This document shows positions 25,237 through 32,515 of a DNA stretch of 64,000 nt, in pieces. The stretch lies in the NCBI GenBank assembly GCA_963702705.1, contig CAVPDR010000002.1:1116001-1180000 (forward strand). Direction: 5' to 3'. The position numbers and the translations under genes were made by a program. Every line of letters begins with the position of its first letter. Position 1 is the first letter of the stretch. Origin of the DNA: VRUE01 sp963702705 (GTDB taxonomy: Bacteria; Actinomycetota; Thermoleophilia; Solirubrobacterales; 70-9). Below the pieces are notes generated by a model. It did not search any database. It had not been told where the DNA came from and worked only from the letters and a program-made list of their open reading frames with translations.

Positions 25237-26526
25237 TCAGTCGAAGGCGTTTGCGAGTCGCAGGAGGAGCTCGTCACGACGTTCCGGCACGTCGCCGAGT
25301 GCATCGCCGACGGTTCTCAGGATCAGCGGCCAGTCGCCTGAGATCGACGGGCCTTCATCCCCCGGACGGCCCTCGCCGCGGGGCTCCCCTGCCTCCGCCT
25401 TCACGACGGCCAACGGCTCGGGCATTTGCTCGCGGTACTTTCGCTGAGCGCTGTGCACCACCGCGGAGGCGATCGCCCGCAGCGGCGGCCGCGCCGCCTC
25501 CGGAATCACGATCGACATCTTGGCGACGTTGATGCCGAAGAGTTCCTCGTGGCCCTGGGGCAGGTCGATTGCGATCCGGGCCAGCTTGGCGTGCTCGTCG
25601 AGGGTCCGGATGCGGTTCCACCCACCCGACTGGATCAACCTGTCACGGCGGTAGACGTAAAAGCCCTGCTGACGATTCCAGCGGTTCGGCCCGGCGGCGA
25701 TCTGGTGGGCTTCAGGCGATGAAAACTGGGTCTGGGCAGGCAGCACGTAGGGGCGTACGAAAAGTTTCGCCGTCCCGCCGTCGTCGAGTGCGAGCTCGAT
25801 CACCTGTTCCCGCAGCACCTTCGTCTTCGGCTCCTCGCGGGCGAACGGGTCCCATGCGTCAATCGGCTCGCCGTTCACGGCGAGGTTGACGAAGGCCTCC
25901 CCGTCCGCCCACTCGCCGGTGATGAAGCGATGAAAGACCATGCCGAGATGCGCCCCCACGTCGTTCGCCATCGTCGAAAGCGCGCGCCGGGCGGCGGCCC
26001 CATCGGGGTTGCGGAAGGCGAGGATGCGGTCGAGGTTCTCCCAGAGCACGACGGTGCCGGTGGTCTCGCGCAGTGGCTCCAGCAGCTGCGGCGGGAGCTC
26101 GGACCTGGGTGGATTGTCGAGGTCCCACGAGTCCCGTTCGGCGACGAGGTCCAGATCCCAGCTGCGGGCGACGATGCGGCCTTTGCGGCGTCTCCGCGAG
26201 GCGACGGTGAGGCGACGGCACTGCGACAGCGAGCCCGTCTTCAGCCCCAGCCCGAAGTGTCCGAGCGCCCTCGCCGAGTAGGCGCGTTCGCTGCCGTAGC
26301 GCATCGCCTCATCCAGCTCTGCGGCCGTCATTCCCATCCCGTCGTCAGCGATGCGGATCCACGAACGCGCGCCCTCGTCGTGAAAGGTCACGCCGACGTG
26401 TTCCGCACCGGCGTCGATCGAGTTGTCGACCAGATCGGCGATCGCGGAGGGCAGGTCGTAGCCGATGTCGCGCAACGACTCCATCAGCTTGCGGGCCGAC
26501 GGCAGCACGGTGACGAAGCGGCTCAT
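25237..26526 (-). CDS. GHKL ATPase, MutL/MORC-like, first of the operon
   Basis: A 429-residue protein with the Bergerat fold at the N-terminus: LPSAIADLVDNSIDAGAEHV (N box, with Asp31 where MutL has its catalytic Glu), IRIADDGMGM at 58-66 and ALGHFGLGLKTGSLSQ at 87-102. An S5-like second domain follows (ELFGINVAKMSIVIPEAARPPL), and the C-terminus is short and lacks a MutL endonuclease motif. DLVDNSIDA is the spelling of MORC-like and MutL-like ATPases of restriction systems. ATP-driven dimerisation on DNA is expected. Its ATG overlaps the methyltransferase stop by 4 bp. Confidence 0.85.
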   Translation of the reverse strand: MSRFVTVLPSARKLMESLRDIGYDLPSAIADLVDNSIDAGAEHVGVTFHDEGARSWIRIADDGMGMTAAELDEAMRYGSERAYSARALGHFGLGLKTGSLSQCRRLTVASRRRRKGRIVARSWDLDLVAERDSWDLDNPPRSELPPQLLEPLRETTGTVVLWENLDRILAFRNPDGAAARRALSTMANDVGAHLGMVFHRFITGEWADGEAFVNLAVNGEPIDAWDPFAREEPKTKVLREQVIELALDDGGTAKLFVRPYVLPAQTQFSSPEAHQIAAGPNRWNRQQGFYVYRRDRLIQSGGWNRIRTLDEHAKLARIAIDLPQGHEELFGINVAKMSIVIPEAARPPLRAIASAVVHSAQRKYREQMPEPLAVVKAEAGEPRGEGRPGDEGPSISGDWPLILRTVGDALGDVPERRDELLLRLANAFD

Positions 26527-28514
26527 CGCGACACCTCCAGCAGCTTCGCACTCTCCGCCGGGGCGGCCTCCGGCCGCGATGCGCAGAGCTCACCCACCGG
26601 GCATCCGTTGCACAGCGGGTCGGTCGCACGGCAGACGTTCTCGCCGAAATCAAAGAGGGCGCGGTTGAACTCGGAGTCCGGTCCCGGACCGCCTGCAAGG
26701 CGGTGAAGATCCAGCCTCAGCTGAAAGCGCTGGCGCACGTCACGGCCATTGACCCGGGTGCATATCCGGGTGGTGTTCGTGTCCACCAACACGGAACGCC
26801 GGCCGAAGGCGAAGCAGAGCACGGCCTGGGCGAGGTAGTCACCCACGCCCGGAATCGTCCGCAGCTCCATCGAGTCCTCGGGCACACGGCCTCCATAGCG
26901 GTCGACGAGTTCCTCGGCGATGGCCACTATCGACTCCGCCGCCGTCTTCAGCCCGATCGCACGCAGCGCCCGAGTCGACGCCCGCGGATCCTTTGCCACG
27001 GCGGCCGGAGATTTCGCCGTGGCCACGAGACGGCGGTACATGGGGGCGACCATGTCGTCCGGGGCACGTCGCAGGGCCAGCTCCCCGATCAGAACGTGCC
27101 ACGGACGGGCGGCGGTGCGCCATGGGCGGCGGGCCGGCTGCTCACCGTGCCAAGCCAGCAGCTCCTGACGGAACCTGTCCCGCGCCTCCGCCGAGCTCTT
27201 CTCACCCCGCAGGCCGGCGAGGATCGTGGCGCCGACCACGCGGCCTAGCTTGACCGGGACCGCGTTGCCGATCTGCCTGTAACGGTGGGTCTGGGTACCG
27301 GCGAAGCGGAAGCGGTCGGGAAAGGTCTGGACGCGCGCCGCCTCGCGGATCGAGAGTGTCCGGTGTTGCTCGGGGTGGATGTACCAGTAACCGTCCTTGG
27401 CGATGTGGGCGGTGATAGAACGGCACAGCTCCCCCTGAGCGAGACGCTTGTACTTGTCGGTGAACACGTCGGAGCGGTAGCGGCGCAACCGCTCGGGCAG
27501 GTCGACGTACGTCTGCCCTTCCTTGAGCAGTTGGAAGGCCTCCATGTCGTCCGGACGTACATCGCGGGAGATGTGGTCCCAGACCAGCTCGGCGGCTTCG
27601 CCGACGAGCCCCTCCCGCATCTCGCGCTGGAACCCCGTCCTCGTCCGCTCCCGGTCGTAAGGAAGCTCCTCGGCCCGCTGGGCGCGGGGGATGACGGGCA
27701 GGTCGTCGATCGCATCCGCCAGCGTGACCACCTCTTCTCCGGGCTCGGGCCAGATCGGGCGTCGCCCAGCTGCCAGGCCGACGAGAATCAACCGCTGGCG
27801 GTGCTGGGGTACCCCGAAGCGAAAACCATCGAGCACGCGCGCCTCGACCGTGTAGCCAAGGTCGGCGAGCGACTCGTAAAAGCCGATCAGCACCGCGCCG
27901 TCATTCCAGCGGGGAAGGTCGGGCACGTTCTCGACCAGAACCGCGTCGGGGCGCAGGCGCTCCACCACCGCGATGAAGCTCTCCCAGAGGTCGGCTCGCT
28001 CGTCGTGCTCCGCCCGCTCGCCGTCTTCCACCAGTTTCGCGATCCGCGGGCGCCCTGCCCGGCTGAAGGGCTGGCACGGCACGCCCCCCGCGACGAGATC
28101 GACCTTCTTGATCCCCCACACCTCGAGCGTCTGCAGGAAGTGGGTGGGGTCGGTGAGGTCACCGGTCCAGGTGAGACCGGGCAGATTGGCGGCATGGGTC
28201 TCCATCGCCCAGGCGTCGGAATCCGCACCGACCAGCACGTCGAAGCCCGCCTGCTCGAGCCCGAGCGAGAGACCGCCGGCACCGGCGAAGACGTCGACGG
28301 CCGTGGGACGCCGGCGCCCGGCGACCCACTCGCGCACGGCGGCGATGTCAGAGGGATCCGGCGAGGCGGAATGGCGGCTGGGCCTGGCCGGCTGCCCGCG
28401 ATGATGTGCGACGGCCGGGCGACGCACCGGTTTCCTCCCGGCCCCCGAACACGCCGCGGTGGAAGTGCTTCGACCCATCGAGGTGACCGAGGCTACCCCG
28501 ACGGAAGGACGCAT
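26523..28514 (-). CDS. DNA cytosine-5 methyltransferase fused to a mismatch DNA glycosylase (HhH-GPD, 4Fe-4S)
   Basis: A 663-residue fusion. Residues 70-405 form a Dcm-type methyltransferase: motif I DVFAGAGGLSLGLEQAG (74-90), catalytic PCQPFS (146-151), ENVP (195-198), GVPQHRQRL (234-242) and YRQIGNAVP. Residues about 430-645 form an endonuclease III-superfamily glycosylase: IPGVGDYLAQAVLCFAFG hairpin, catalytic Asp578 in VLVDTNTTR, and a 4Fe-4S cluster motif C-x6-C-x2-C-x5-C at 628-644. A Tyr (560) stands where lyase-type enzymes have Lys, as in Mig-type T:G glycosylases. The start at 28514 has a strong GGGGGAGG 5 bp upstream; the first 65 residues are Arg/Ser-rich and may be disordered. 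Confidence 0.88.
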   Translation of the reverse strand: MRPSVGVASVTSMGRSTSTAACSGAGRKPVRRPAVAHHRGQPARPSRHSASPDPSDIAAVREWVAGRRRPTAVDVFAGAGGLSLGLEQAGFDVLVGADSDAWAMETHAANLPGLTWTGDLTDPTHFLQTLEVWGIKKVDLVAGGVPCQPFSRAGRPRIAKLVEDGERAEHDERADLWESFIAVVERLRPDAVLVENVPDLPRWNDGAVLIGFYESLADLGYTVEARVLDGFRFGVPQHRQRLILVGLAAGRRPIWPEPGEEVVTLADAIDDLPVIPRAQRAEELPYDRERTRTGFQREMREGLVGEAAELVWDHISRDVRPDDMEAFQLLKEGQTYVDLPERLRRYRSDVFTDKYKRLAQGELCRSITAHIAKDGYWYIHPEQHRTLSIREAARVQTFPDRFRFAGTQTHRYRQIGNAVPVKLGRVVGATILAGLRGEKSSAEARDRFRQELLAWHGEQPARRPWRTAARPWHVLIGELALRRAPDDMVAPMYRRLVATAKSPAAVAKDPRASTRALRAIGLKTAAESIVAIAEELVDRYGGRVPEDSMELRTIPGVGDYLAQAVLCFAFGRRSVLVDTNTTRICTRVNGRDVRQRFQLRLDLHRLAGGPGPDSEFNRALFDFGENVCRATDPLCNGCPVGELCASRPEAAPAESAKLLEVSR

Positions 28515-28553
28515 CCCGCCTCCCCCGGCGGGCCTGCCGATGCTTTCCGTTCT

Positions 28554-29495
28554 TCAGCCGGATTCCCGCCGAGCCGCGAGCAGGGCGCGTAGGCGGGGGA
28601 TACACGGATCGTCGCTGTCAAGCCTTAGCGGAACACCGTGATAGCGATACACGTCCGGAAAAGCCTTGAGTTTCGGATGCATCACCACCCGCAGCTGCTC
28701 GTCGACATCGATCTGCCGGGCATCAAAAAGTGCGTGAAGATCAGCCCGCAGCAGCAGACCCCCTGCCAACTCGTGGCGCGGTTCAGCGGCGTAGCCGTAG
28801 ATGTGCGCCGCGTGCAGGGTCTCCAGCGGCTGTGGCCCGCTGATCACACAGCAGACGCCAAAGCGCTCGAGCAGTGCCCTCCGGAAGTCGGCCTGGCCGA
28901 TCCGACGCATATTGCGGCCGGGGCGGCGGCCGCCGACGATCGGCCGGTCACCGGGCCTGCTCCCGCTCCAGGAGACACGGTCCACCGGGACGTCGCGATC
29001 AGCGAGCAGGGCGCGCAGAACACGCGGGTCGAGCTCCCGGATCGCCTGCTGCTTGGAGTGCGCCAGGCAGGCGGCCTCGAGTGCCGTGGCGGTGAGCGCC
29101 CCGTCCACACCCACCCAACCGCGGCCGTACTCGGCCCGGTACACCTCGACCTTCAGCCTCTCTCTCGCCGGCCGCTCGAATTCCGCGTGACAGACAGAAC
29201 AGCGGAAGCGCGGCCGCTGCTTGACTCTTGCCTTGATCGCGGTCCGGCCACAGTCCGGGCACCTTCGGCGCGTCTTGGTCACTCCGGCTGTCCTGGTCAG
29301 CTCCTCCACACGGGAATAACCGAGAACCCCGCGCGAGTCGCGCAGTACGCAGAGATCACCTTTCGCCGGCCTGCGGTGGTTGGGGACCGTTGAGTCCCAG
29401 CTGTAATGACGATCGACCTCGTCGTCGTAGCCCTCGTTTCCCCGATGCTGCCTCTTCGTCTCCTCGACGACGAGGAACGACCAGGCGGAGCTCAC
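28554..29495 (-). CDS. HNH endonuclease with zinc ribbon
   Basis: A 313-residue protein from GTG 29495. A zinc ribbon is formed by CPDCGRTA and FRCSVC (Cys79, 82, 99, 102). The C-terminal HNH nuclease reads RFGVCCVISGPQPLETLHAAHIYGYA with His231, then ELAGGLLLRADLHALFD with His254, the HNH_2-type pattern of restriction enzymes. The N-terminal part with SWDSTVPNHRRPAKGDLCVLRDSRGVLGYSRVEEL resembles an EVE/PUA-like recognition fold, which is an inference. It lies 39 bp upstream of the methyltransferase in the same direction, making it the first gene of the operon and a likely restriction subunit. Confidence 0.8.
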   Translation of the reverse strand: MSSAWSFLVVEETKRQHRGNEGYDDEVDRHYSWDSTVPNHRRPAKGDLCVLRDSRGVLGYSRVEELTRTAGVTKTRRRCPDCGRTAIKARVKQRPRFRCSVCHAEFERPARERLKVEVYRAEYGRGWVGVDGALTATALEAACLAHSKQQAIRELDPRVLRALLADRDVPVDRVSWSGSRPGDRPIVGGRRPGRNMRRIGQADFRRALLERFGVCCVISGPQPLETLHAAHIYGYAAEPRHELAGGLLLRADLHALFDARQIDVDEQLRVVMHPKLKAFPDVYRYHGVPLRLDSDDPCIPRLRALLAARRESG

Positions 29496-29593
29496 GAAAC
29501 TCCGGGGAACGCGAGCGGCCCGCGTTGACGACGGAACCCGTACCGGCCACTTTGCCGAAGCGTCATCATCATCTCAGGAACAAATAATCGATC

Positions 29594-29643
29594 GATGGCG
29601 AGGGTGGGAATCGAACCCACGACACCACGATTTTCAGTCGTGT
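29594..29643. repeat. Partial tRNA-Phe 3' half: distal attachment site of the mini-island
   Basis: Fifty bp identical to 31247-31296, the 3' half (anticodon arm to discriminator) of the intact tRNA-Phe gene, in the same orientation. Beyond 29643 the sequence leaves the tRNA. A duplicated tRNA 3' end at a distance is the scar of site-specific integration. The stretch 29496-29593 between the HNH gene and this site shows no gene or motif that I can support. Confidence 0.88.
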
Positions 29644-29672
29644 AGCGGGGCTGGTTCAAAACCAGCCCCGCT
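29644..29672. terminator. Perfect hairpin next to the attachment site
   Basis: agcggggctggtt and its complement form a perfect 13-bp stem with a 3-base loop, starting at the base right after the att duplication. It could end transcripts running out of the mini-island. No U tract follows. Confidence 0.6.
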
Positions 29673-29744
29673 AGATCGTGAAAAGAGGCATTGTAGACGG
29701 TTGAAGCGCCTGGAATACGGTTGGTTCCGGGCAGATTCCGGTGG

Positions 29745-29779
29745 GTTTGGGCTATGGAGGGTCTTCTCGTAGCCCAAAC
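29745..29779. repeat. Hairpin gtttgggcta...tagcccaaac, left copy
   Basis: Ten-base arms gtttgggcta (29745-29754) and tagcccaaac (29770-29779). A related hairpin with the same arm core occurs at 31157-31190, so the pair lies near both ends of the mini-island with the genes between them. They may be recombinase-binding or terminator elements. Confidence 0.6.
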
Positions 29780-29851
29780 AAGGGCCAAGGCCCCGATGCG
29801 CAACACGAGTGCGGCATGTCGCGCGAAGCGGCACCCAGCGCCGAACCCGGA

Positions 29852-30277
29852 CTAGGACACGTAGGCCTTGCGCACCATGGCGGCCGTCCATTGGTTCGTG
29901 CCGTGTGCGGGGGGAACACCCTTGCGGTTCAGGAACTCGGCGATGTCGGCGAGGGACTTTCCCTTCGCGAGCTGCGTCCGGACTTGCGCCCGCCAGCCCC
30001 AGTCCCGCTTGTTGCACCAAGAGTGGGAGAGTCGAACGTTCTCGGCGACGAACCTACCGCCATCCGATTTGAGCGTCGGGTAGTGGTCGCGCGAGGGCGT
30101 CCACTTGTTGCCCGGGGTCCCGACCGGATCGAAAGCGCCGCGCCCCTTGTGGTGGTAGCACTGCGGCATCTCGCACCTCAGGACGAGGAGCTGGCCGCGC
30201 TCGGCCATCCGCACGAGGACATTTGCATTTTTCACGCCGAGCTCGCGGAGTTGGTCCGCGACCGATTTATCTGCCAT
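29852..30277 (-). CDS. HNH-like protein with a recombinase-type C-terminal helix region
   Basis: From ATG 30277 (AGGA 7 bp upstream) the product has 141 residues. The middle carries an HNH-like pattern: CEMPQCYHHKG, a RDHYPTLKSDGG segment and ENVRLSHSWCNKRDW, which resembles the His...Asn...His core of HNH nucleases with a Cys pair. The end, LAKGKSLADIAEFLNRKGVPPAHGTNQW followed by TAAMVRKAYVS, matches the helical segment found after the catalytic domain of large serine recombinases. It may be a small nuclease or DNA-binding protein of the mini-island. No integrase catalytic domain is present. Function is inferred. Confidence 0.6.
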   Translation of the reverse strand: MADKSVADQLRELGVKNANVLVRMAERGQLLVLRCEMPQCYHHKGRGAFDPVGTPGNKWTPSRDHYPTLKSDGGRFVAENVRLSHSWCNKRDWGWRAQVRTQLAKGKSLADIAEFLNRKGVPPAHGTNQWTAAMVRKAYVS

Positions 30278-30323
30278 GCGGCGATCCTGACACAACTGCT
30301 CTCGCGTGAAAGCGGAAGCACCC

Positions 30324-30701
30324 TCAATAGGCTGGCTTGAGTCCAGTAAGCATCGGAAAGTGACGCACGTTCATGGTGAGCAGGTCGGCCTCGAGCAGAA
30401 GCGCGGTCGCGGCGATCAGGTAGTCGGCATCGTCAATGCCGCTGTGGGCGCGGCGGTGGCGCTGGGCGAGCGAGCCGGCGGTCCGTGCCACCTCCTCGCC
30501 GACGGGCACCCAGGACAACGCCGAGAAGAACTGCTCGAGCGCCTCGACCTCTCCTTTGCGGACGCCGGCCAGGAGCTCAAAGCGGACAACCTCGCTTGCG
30601 AGAAGAACCTCCTCGGCTTCGATCAGGCCACTGAGCAGGTCGACCGCCGGCGGCAGGCCGCGGAGATGGTCGATCGCGACGCTCGTGTCGAGCAGCTTCA
30701 C
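30324..30701 (-). CDS. vapC: PIN-domain toxin, VapC-like
   Basis: A 125-residue PIN protein from GTG 30701: VKLLDTSVAIDHLRGLP (first Asp), EVVRFELLAGVRKGE (Glu), GIDDADYLIAATALLLEADLLTMNVRHF (Asp cluster). The GTG overlaps the antitoxin stop in GTGA, so translation is coupled. A longer frame to 30791 is an antisense artefact of the antitoxin gene. VapC toxins cleave structured RNA. It is one of two PIN toxins in the window and lies within the att-flanked mini-island, where it may stabilise the island. Confidence 0.85.
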   Translation of the reverse strand: MKLLDTSVAIDHLRGLPPAVDLLSGLIEAEEVLLASEVVRFELLAGVRKGEVEALEQFFSALSWVPVGEEVARTAGSLAQRHRRAHSGIDDADYLIAATALLLEADLLTMNVRHFPMLTGLKPAY

Positions 30702-30961
30702 TTGACGCCGAGACGAGCCAAGCGCTCGTTCAGGTCGCCGCCGCGCATGGCGTCGACATACTCGGCCCCGCTGCGCTTGCGACCCCGCCACGAACCGGCA
30801 CTCGCCTTAAGTCCGCTCAGCCTCTCGTCCTTCCCCTGCCGGCCGAAGGTGGCGCGCACCGCGCGGCGGACCAGCTCAGAGCGCGACGCTCCCGTCTCTA
30901 GCGAAGCACGCTCCAGAAGCTCCAGCTCGTCTTCGCCAAGGTAGACCTGGGTTCGGCTCAT
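30698..30961 (-). CDS. Ribbon-helix-helix antitoxin paired with VapC
   Basis: An 87-residue protein from ATG 30961: SRTQVYLGEDELELLERASLETGASRSELVRRAVRATFG is a ribbon-helix-helix domain with the DNA-contacting strand RTQVYL, and the C-terminal tail (WRGRKRSGAEYVDAMRGGDLNERLARLG) would bind the toxin. An upstream in-frame start (30976) falls in the operator and is less likely. Such antitoxins repress their own promoter with the toxin as corepressor. Confidence 0.82.
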   Translation of the reverse strand: MSRTQVYLGEDELELLERASLETGASRSELVRRAVRATFGRQGKDERLSGLKASAGSWRGRKRSGAEYVDAMRGGDLNERLARLGVK

Positions 30962-30972
30962 AGCATCACTAT

Positions 30973-30986
30973 ACACCTAGTGGTGT
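30973..30986. promoter_or_regulatory. Operator of the RHH/VapC pair
   Basis: ACACCTAGTGGTGT, an inverted repeat with 5-bp arms, stands 11 bp upstream of the antitoxin ATG and next to a TATAGT hexamer (minus strand, 30968-30973) that could be the -10 box. RHH antitoxins bind short repeats at this place. Confidence 0.5.
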
Positions 30987-31156
30987 CGCTTTATCGAATT
31001 CAAGACACCACGACTCCGGCTCGTTGTGCTCCCTTATTCGACTGGTCCGGTCCAAAGCCGAACTGGCGATATTTCGCTCCCTAGAGCGAAATCGTAATGC
31101 TGCCCCGGCTCCCCTCTTGTCAGTCGAAAAGTCATTTGAAGGCGCTTGAGCCGCTT

Positions 31157-31190
31157 GTTGGGCTATGAACGGGCTATCCGTAGCCCAAAC
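31157..31190. repeat. Hairpin gttgggcta...tagcccaaac, right copy
   Basis: Arms ttgggcta (31158-31165) and tagcccaa (31181-31188), with gctat repeated in the loop. It repeats the arm core of 29745-29779 and stands 57 bp from the att site at the right end of the mini-island. The stretch from 30990 to 31156 holds no gene that I can support. Confidence 0.6.
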
Positions 31191-31246
31191 AATGTGCTCG
31201 CCCAGGCGTTTGGCCATCAAAAACTGGCTTATTTGCAGGGAGAAAA

Positions 31247-31296
31247 GATGGCGAGGGTGGGAATCGAACCCACGACACCACGATTTTCAGTCGTGT
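31247..31296. repeat. Attachment site in the tRNA-Phe gene
   Basis: The 50-bp sequence shared with 29594-29643. It covers the 3' half of the tRNA, from the discriminator base to the anticodon stem, so the gene stays intact at this junction. Distance between copies is 1653 bp. Confidence 0.88.
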
Positions 31297-31321
31297 GCTC
31301 TACCAACTGAGCTACCTCGCC
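31249..31321 (-). tRNA. tRNA-Phe (GAA)
   Basis: Read on the minus strand this 73-nt sequence folds as a tRNA. The 7-bp acceptor stem is GGCGAGG/CCTCGCC with discriminator A; the D loop is AGCTCAGTTGGTAGAGC; the anticodon arm is ACGACTGAAAATCGT with anticodon GAA; and the T arm is GTGGGTTCGATTCCCAC. CCA is not encoded. A GAA anticodon reads UUC/UUU phenylalanine codons. The 3' half is duplicated at 29594, marking this gene as an integration site. Confidence 0.97.
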
Positions 31322-31396
31322 TGGGAGCGCGGGAGCCGCGCCTTGCATGGCGAAGGCTAGCGACCGGACGGCGGCGGGGCTGCTTGCATTCGATCG

Positions 31397-32515
31397 ATGA
31401 AATGGCTGCAGGCAGCGGCGGGGTTGCTGGCCCTTCTCGGAGTCGGGGCGGCGCTCGCCTCCGGGGGGTCCGAAAGCGACTCGGTCCGGCAGCGCTACCT
31501 GCCGGCGGCCAACTCGCTGCGCACGGTCGCCCGCTTCGGCACGGCGCGCCGGGTGACGGTCCGTTCGCTGGGCGACCCGGAGGTGGTCCGTGCCGACCCA
31601 CCCTGGCTGGCGGCGTCGCGGCCGCTGGGGCCCGGAGCGCCGGGGTGGGCACGACGGATGTACACACGGTCGCTGCTGGTGCTCCATGCGCTGAGCGACC
31701 CTCGCAGCGGCGCCGTGATCGCCGGCGCTCGCGAGGGCTGGGAATACGTCTGGCCGCGCGACGCCGCCACCGTCGCGATCGCGCTTGCGGCGGCGGGCTA
31801 CACCGGGGAGGCGGGGCGCATCGTCAGCTTCCTGCGCGGGCTCGACCTCGGCGTCGCCGCCCGCTTCCAAACCGACGGCGCTCCGGTCGAGGGCCGTGCG
31901 GCCCAGGGCGACGCCCGCGGCTGGGTCGACGCGGCCGACCGTGCAATCGGGTTGCCGAGCGAAACCGCGCCACGGTCGTGGCGAGGGCTGGACGATTACC
32001 AGGAGAACGGCGGCGGCGATTTCCTCGCCGACGCGATCGCGTCGGGCGCGCCCGGCATCCAGGCGTCGTTCGAGACGCCGTCGGGCACGCTGGCCCGGCG
32101 CGCGAACGACCCCGCATCGGGGCTCGACTCCGCCGCCGCCTGGGCTGTCCGGCCCTTCCCCCACCCCACCCTCTACCCGCTTGTCCGCCGCACCCTGCTG
32201 CGGCTGGCGGCGACCAGCGGGCGCTTCGGCATCGTCCCCTCGGAAAGTTGGAATGGCGGCAGCGACCCCTGGACGGCGCCGACGGCCTGGACCGCTTGGA
32301 GCCTCGCCGCCCTGGGCGAGCGCGATGCCTCCCTCCATCTCATGGACGAGCTGCGCCGAGCCGCGACTCCGACCGGCCTGCTCCCTGAGCGGATCGACGC
32401 CAAAACCGGCATCCCCACGTCGACCACGCCGCTCGCCTGGTCCCACGCCTTCGCGATCCTCGCCCTGCGCCAGCTCTGGCCGCGAACTGCATCAAATTCC
32501 CAATCCAGGAGATAG
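31397..32515 (+). CDS. Secreted GH15 glucoamylase-like protein
   Basis: A 372-residue protein with a signal peptide (1-22). The GH15-type (alpha/alpha)6 features are EGWEYVWPRDAATVAIALAAAGY, LDDYQENGGGDFLADAI, TGLLPERIDAKTGIPTSTTPLAWSHAFAILAL (catalytic Glu in PER, aromatic Trp-Ser-His end) and a helix-rich pattern. Family members release glucose from alpha-glucans or trehalose. The final nine residues and the stop codon (TAG 32513-32515) are supplied by a palindromic repeat that starts at 32483, so the ancestral end may have been different. The gene is convergent with the methyltransferase gene. Confidence 0.78.
   Translation: MKWLQAAAGLLALLGVGAALASGGSESDSVRQRYLPAANSLRTVARFGTARRVTVRSLGDPEVVRADPPWLAASRPLGPGAPGWARRMYTRSLLVLHALSDPRSGAVIAGAREGWEYVWPRDAATVAIALAAAGYTGEAGRIVSFLRGLDLGVAARFQTDGAPVEGRAAQGDARGWVDAADRAIGLPSETAPRSWRGLDDYQENGGGDFLADAIASGAPGIQASFETPSGTLARRANDPASGLDSAAAWAVRPFPHPTLYPLVRRTLLRLAATSGRFGIVPSESWNGGSDPWTAPTAWTAWSLAALGERDASLHLMDELRRAATPTGLLPERIDAKTGIPTSTTPLAWSHAFAILALRQLWPRTASNSQSRR

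Noticed and set aside
30969..31220. 83-residue frame upstream of the RHH antitoxin
   Set aside because: No family-like sequence, overlaps the operator hairpin and has no ribosome site.
31165..32388. 407-residue open frame covering the tRNA-Phe
   Set aside because: Its first part is the translation of tRNA sequence, a common artefact, and the rest is antisense or shifted relative to the glucoamylase-like gene.
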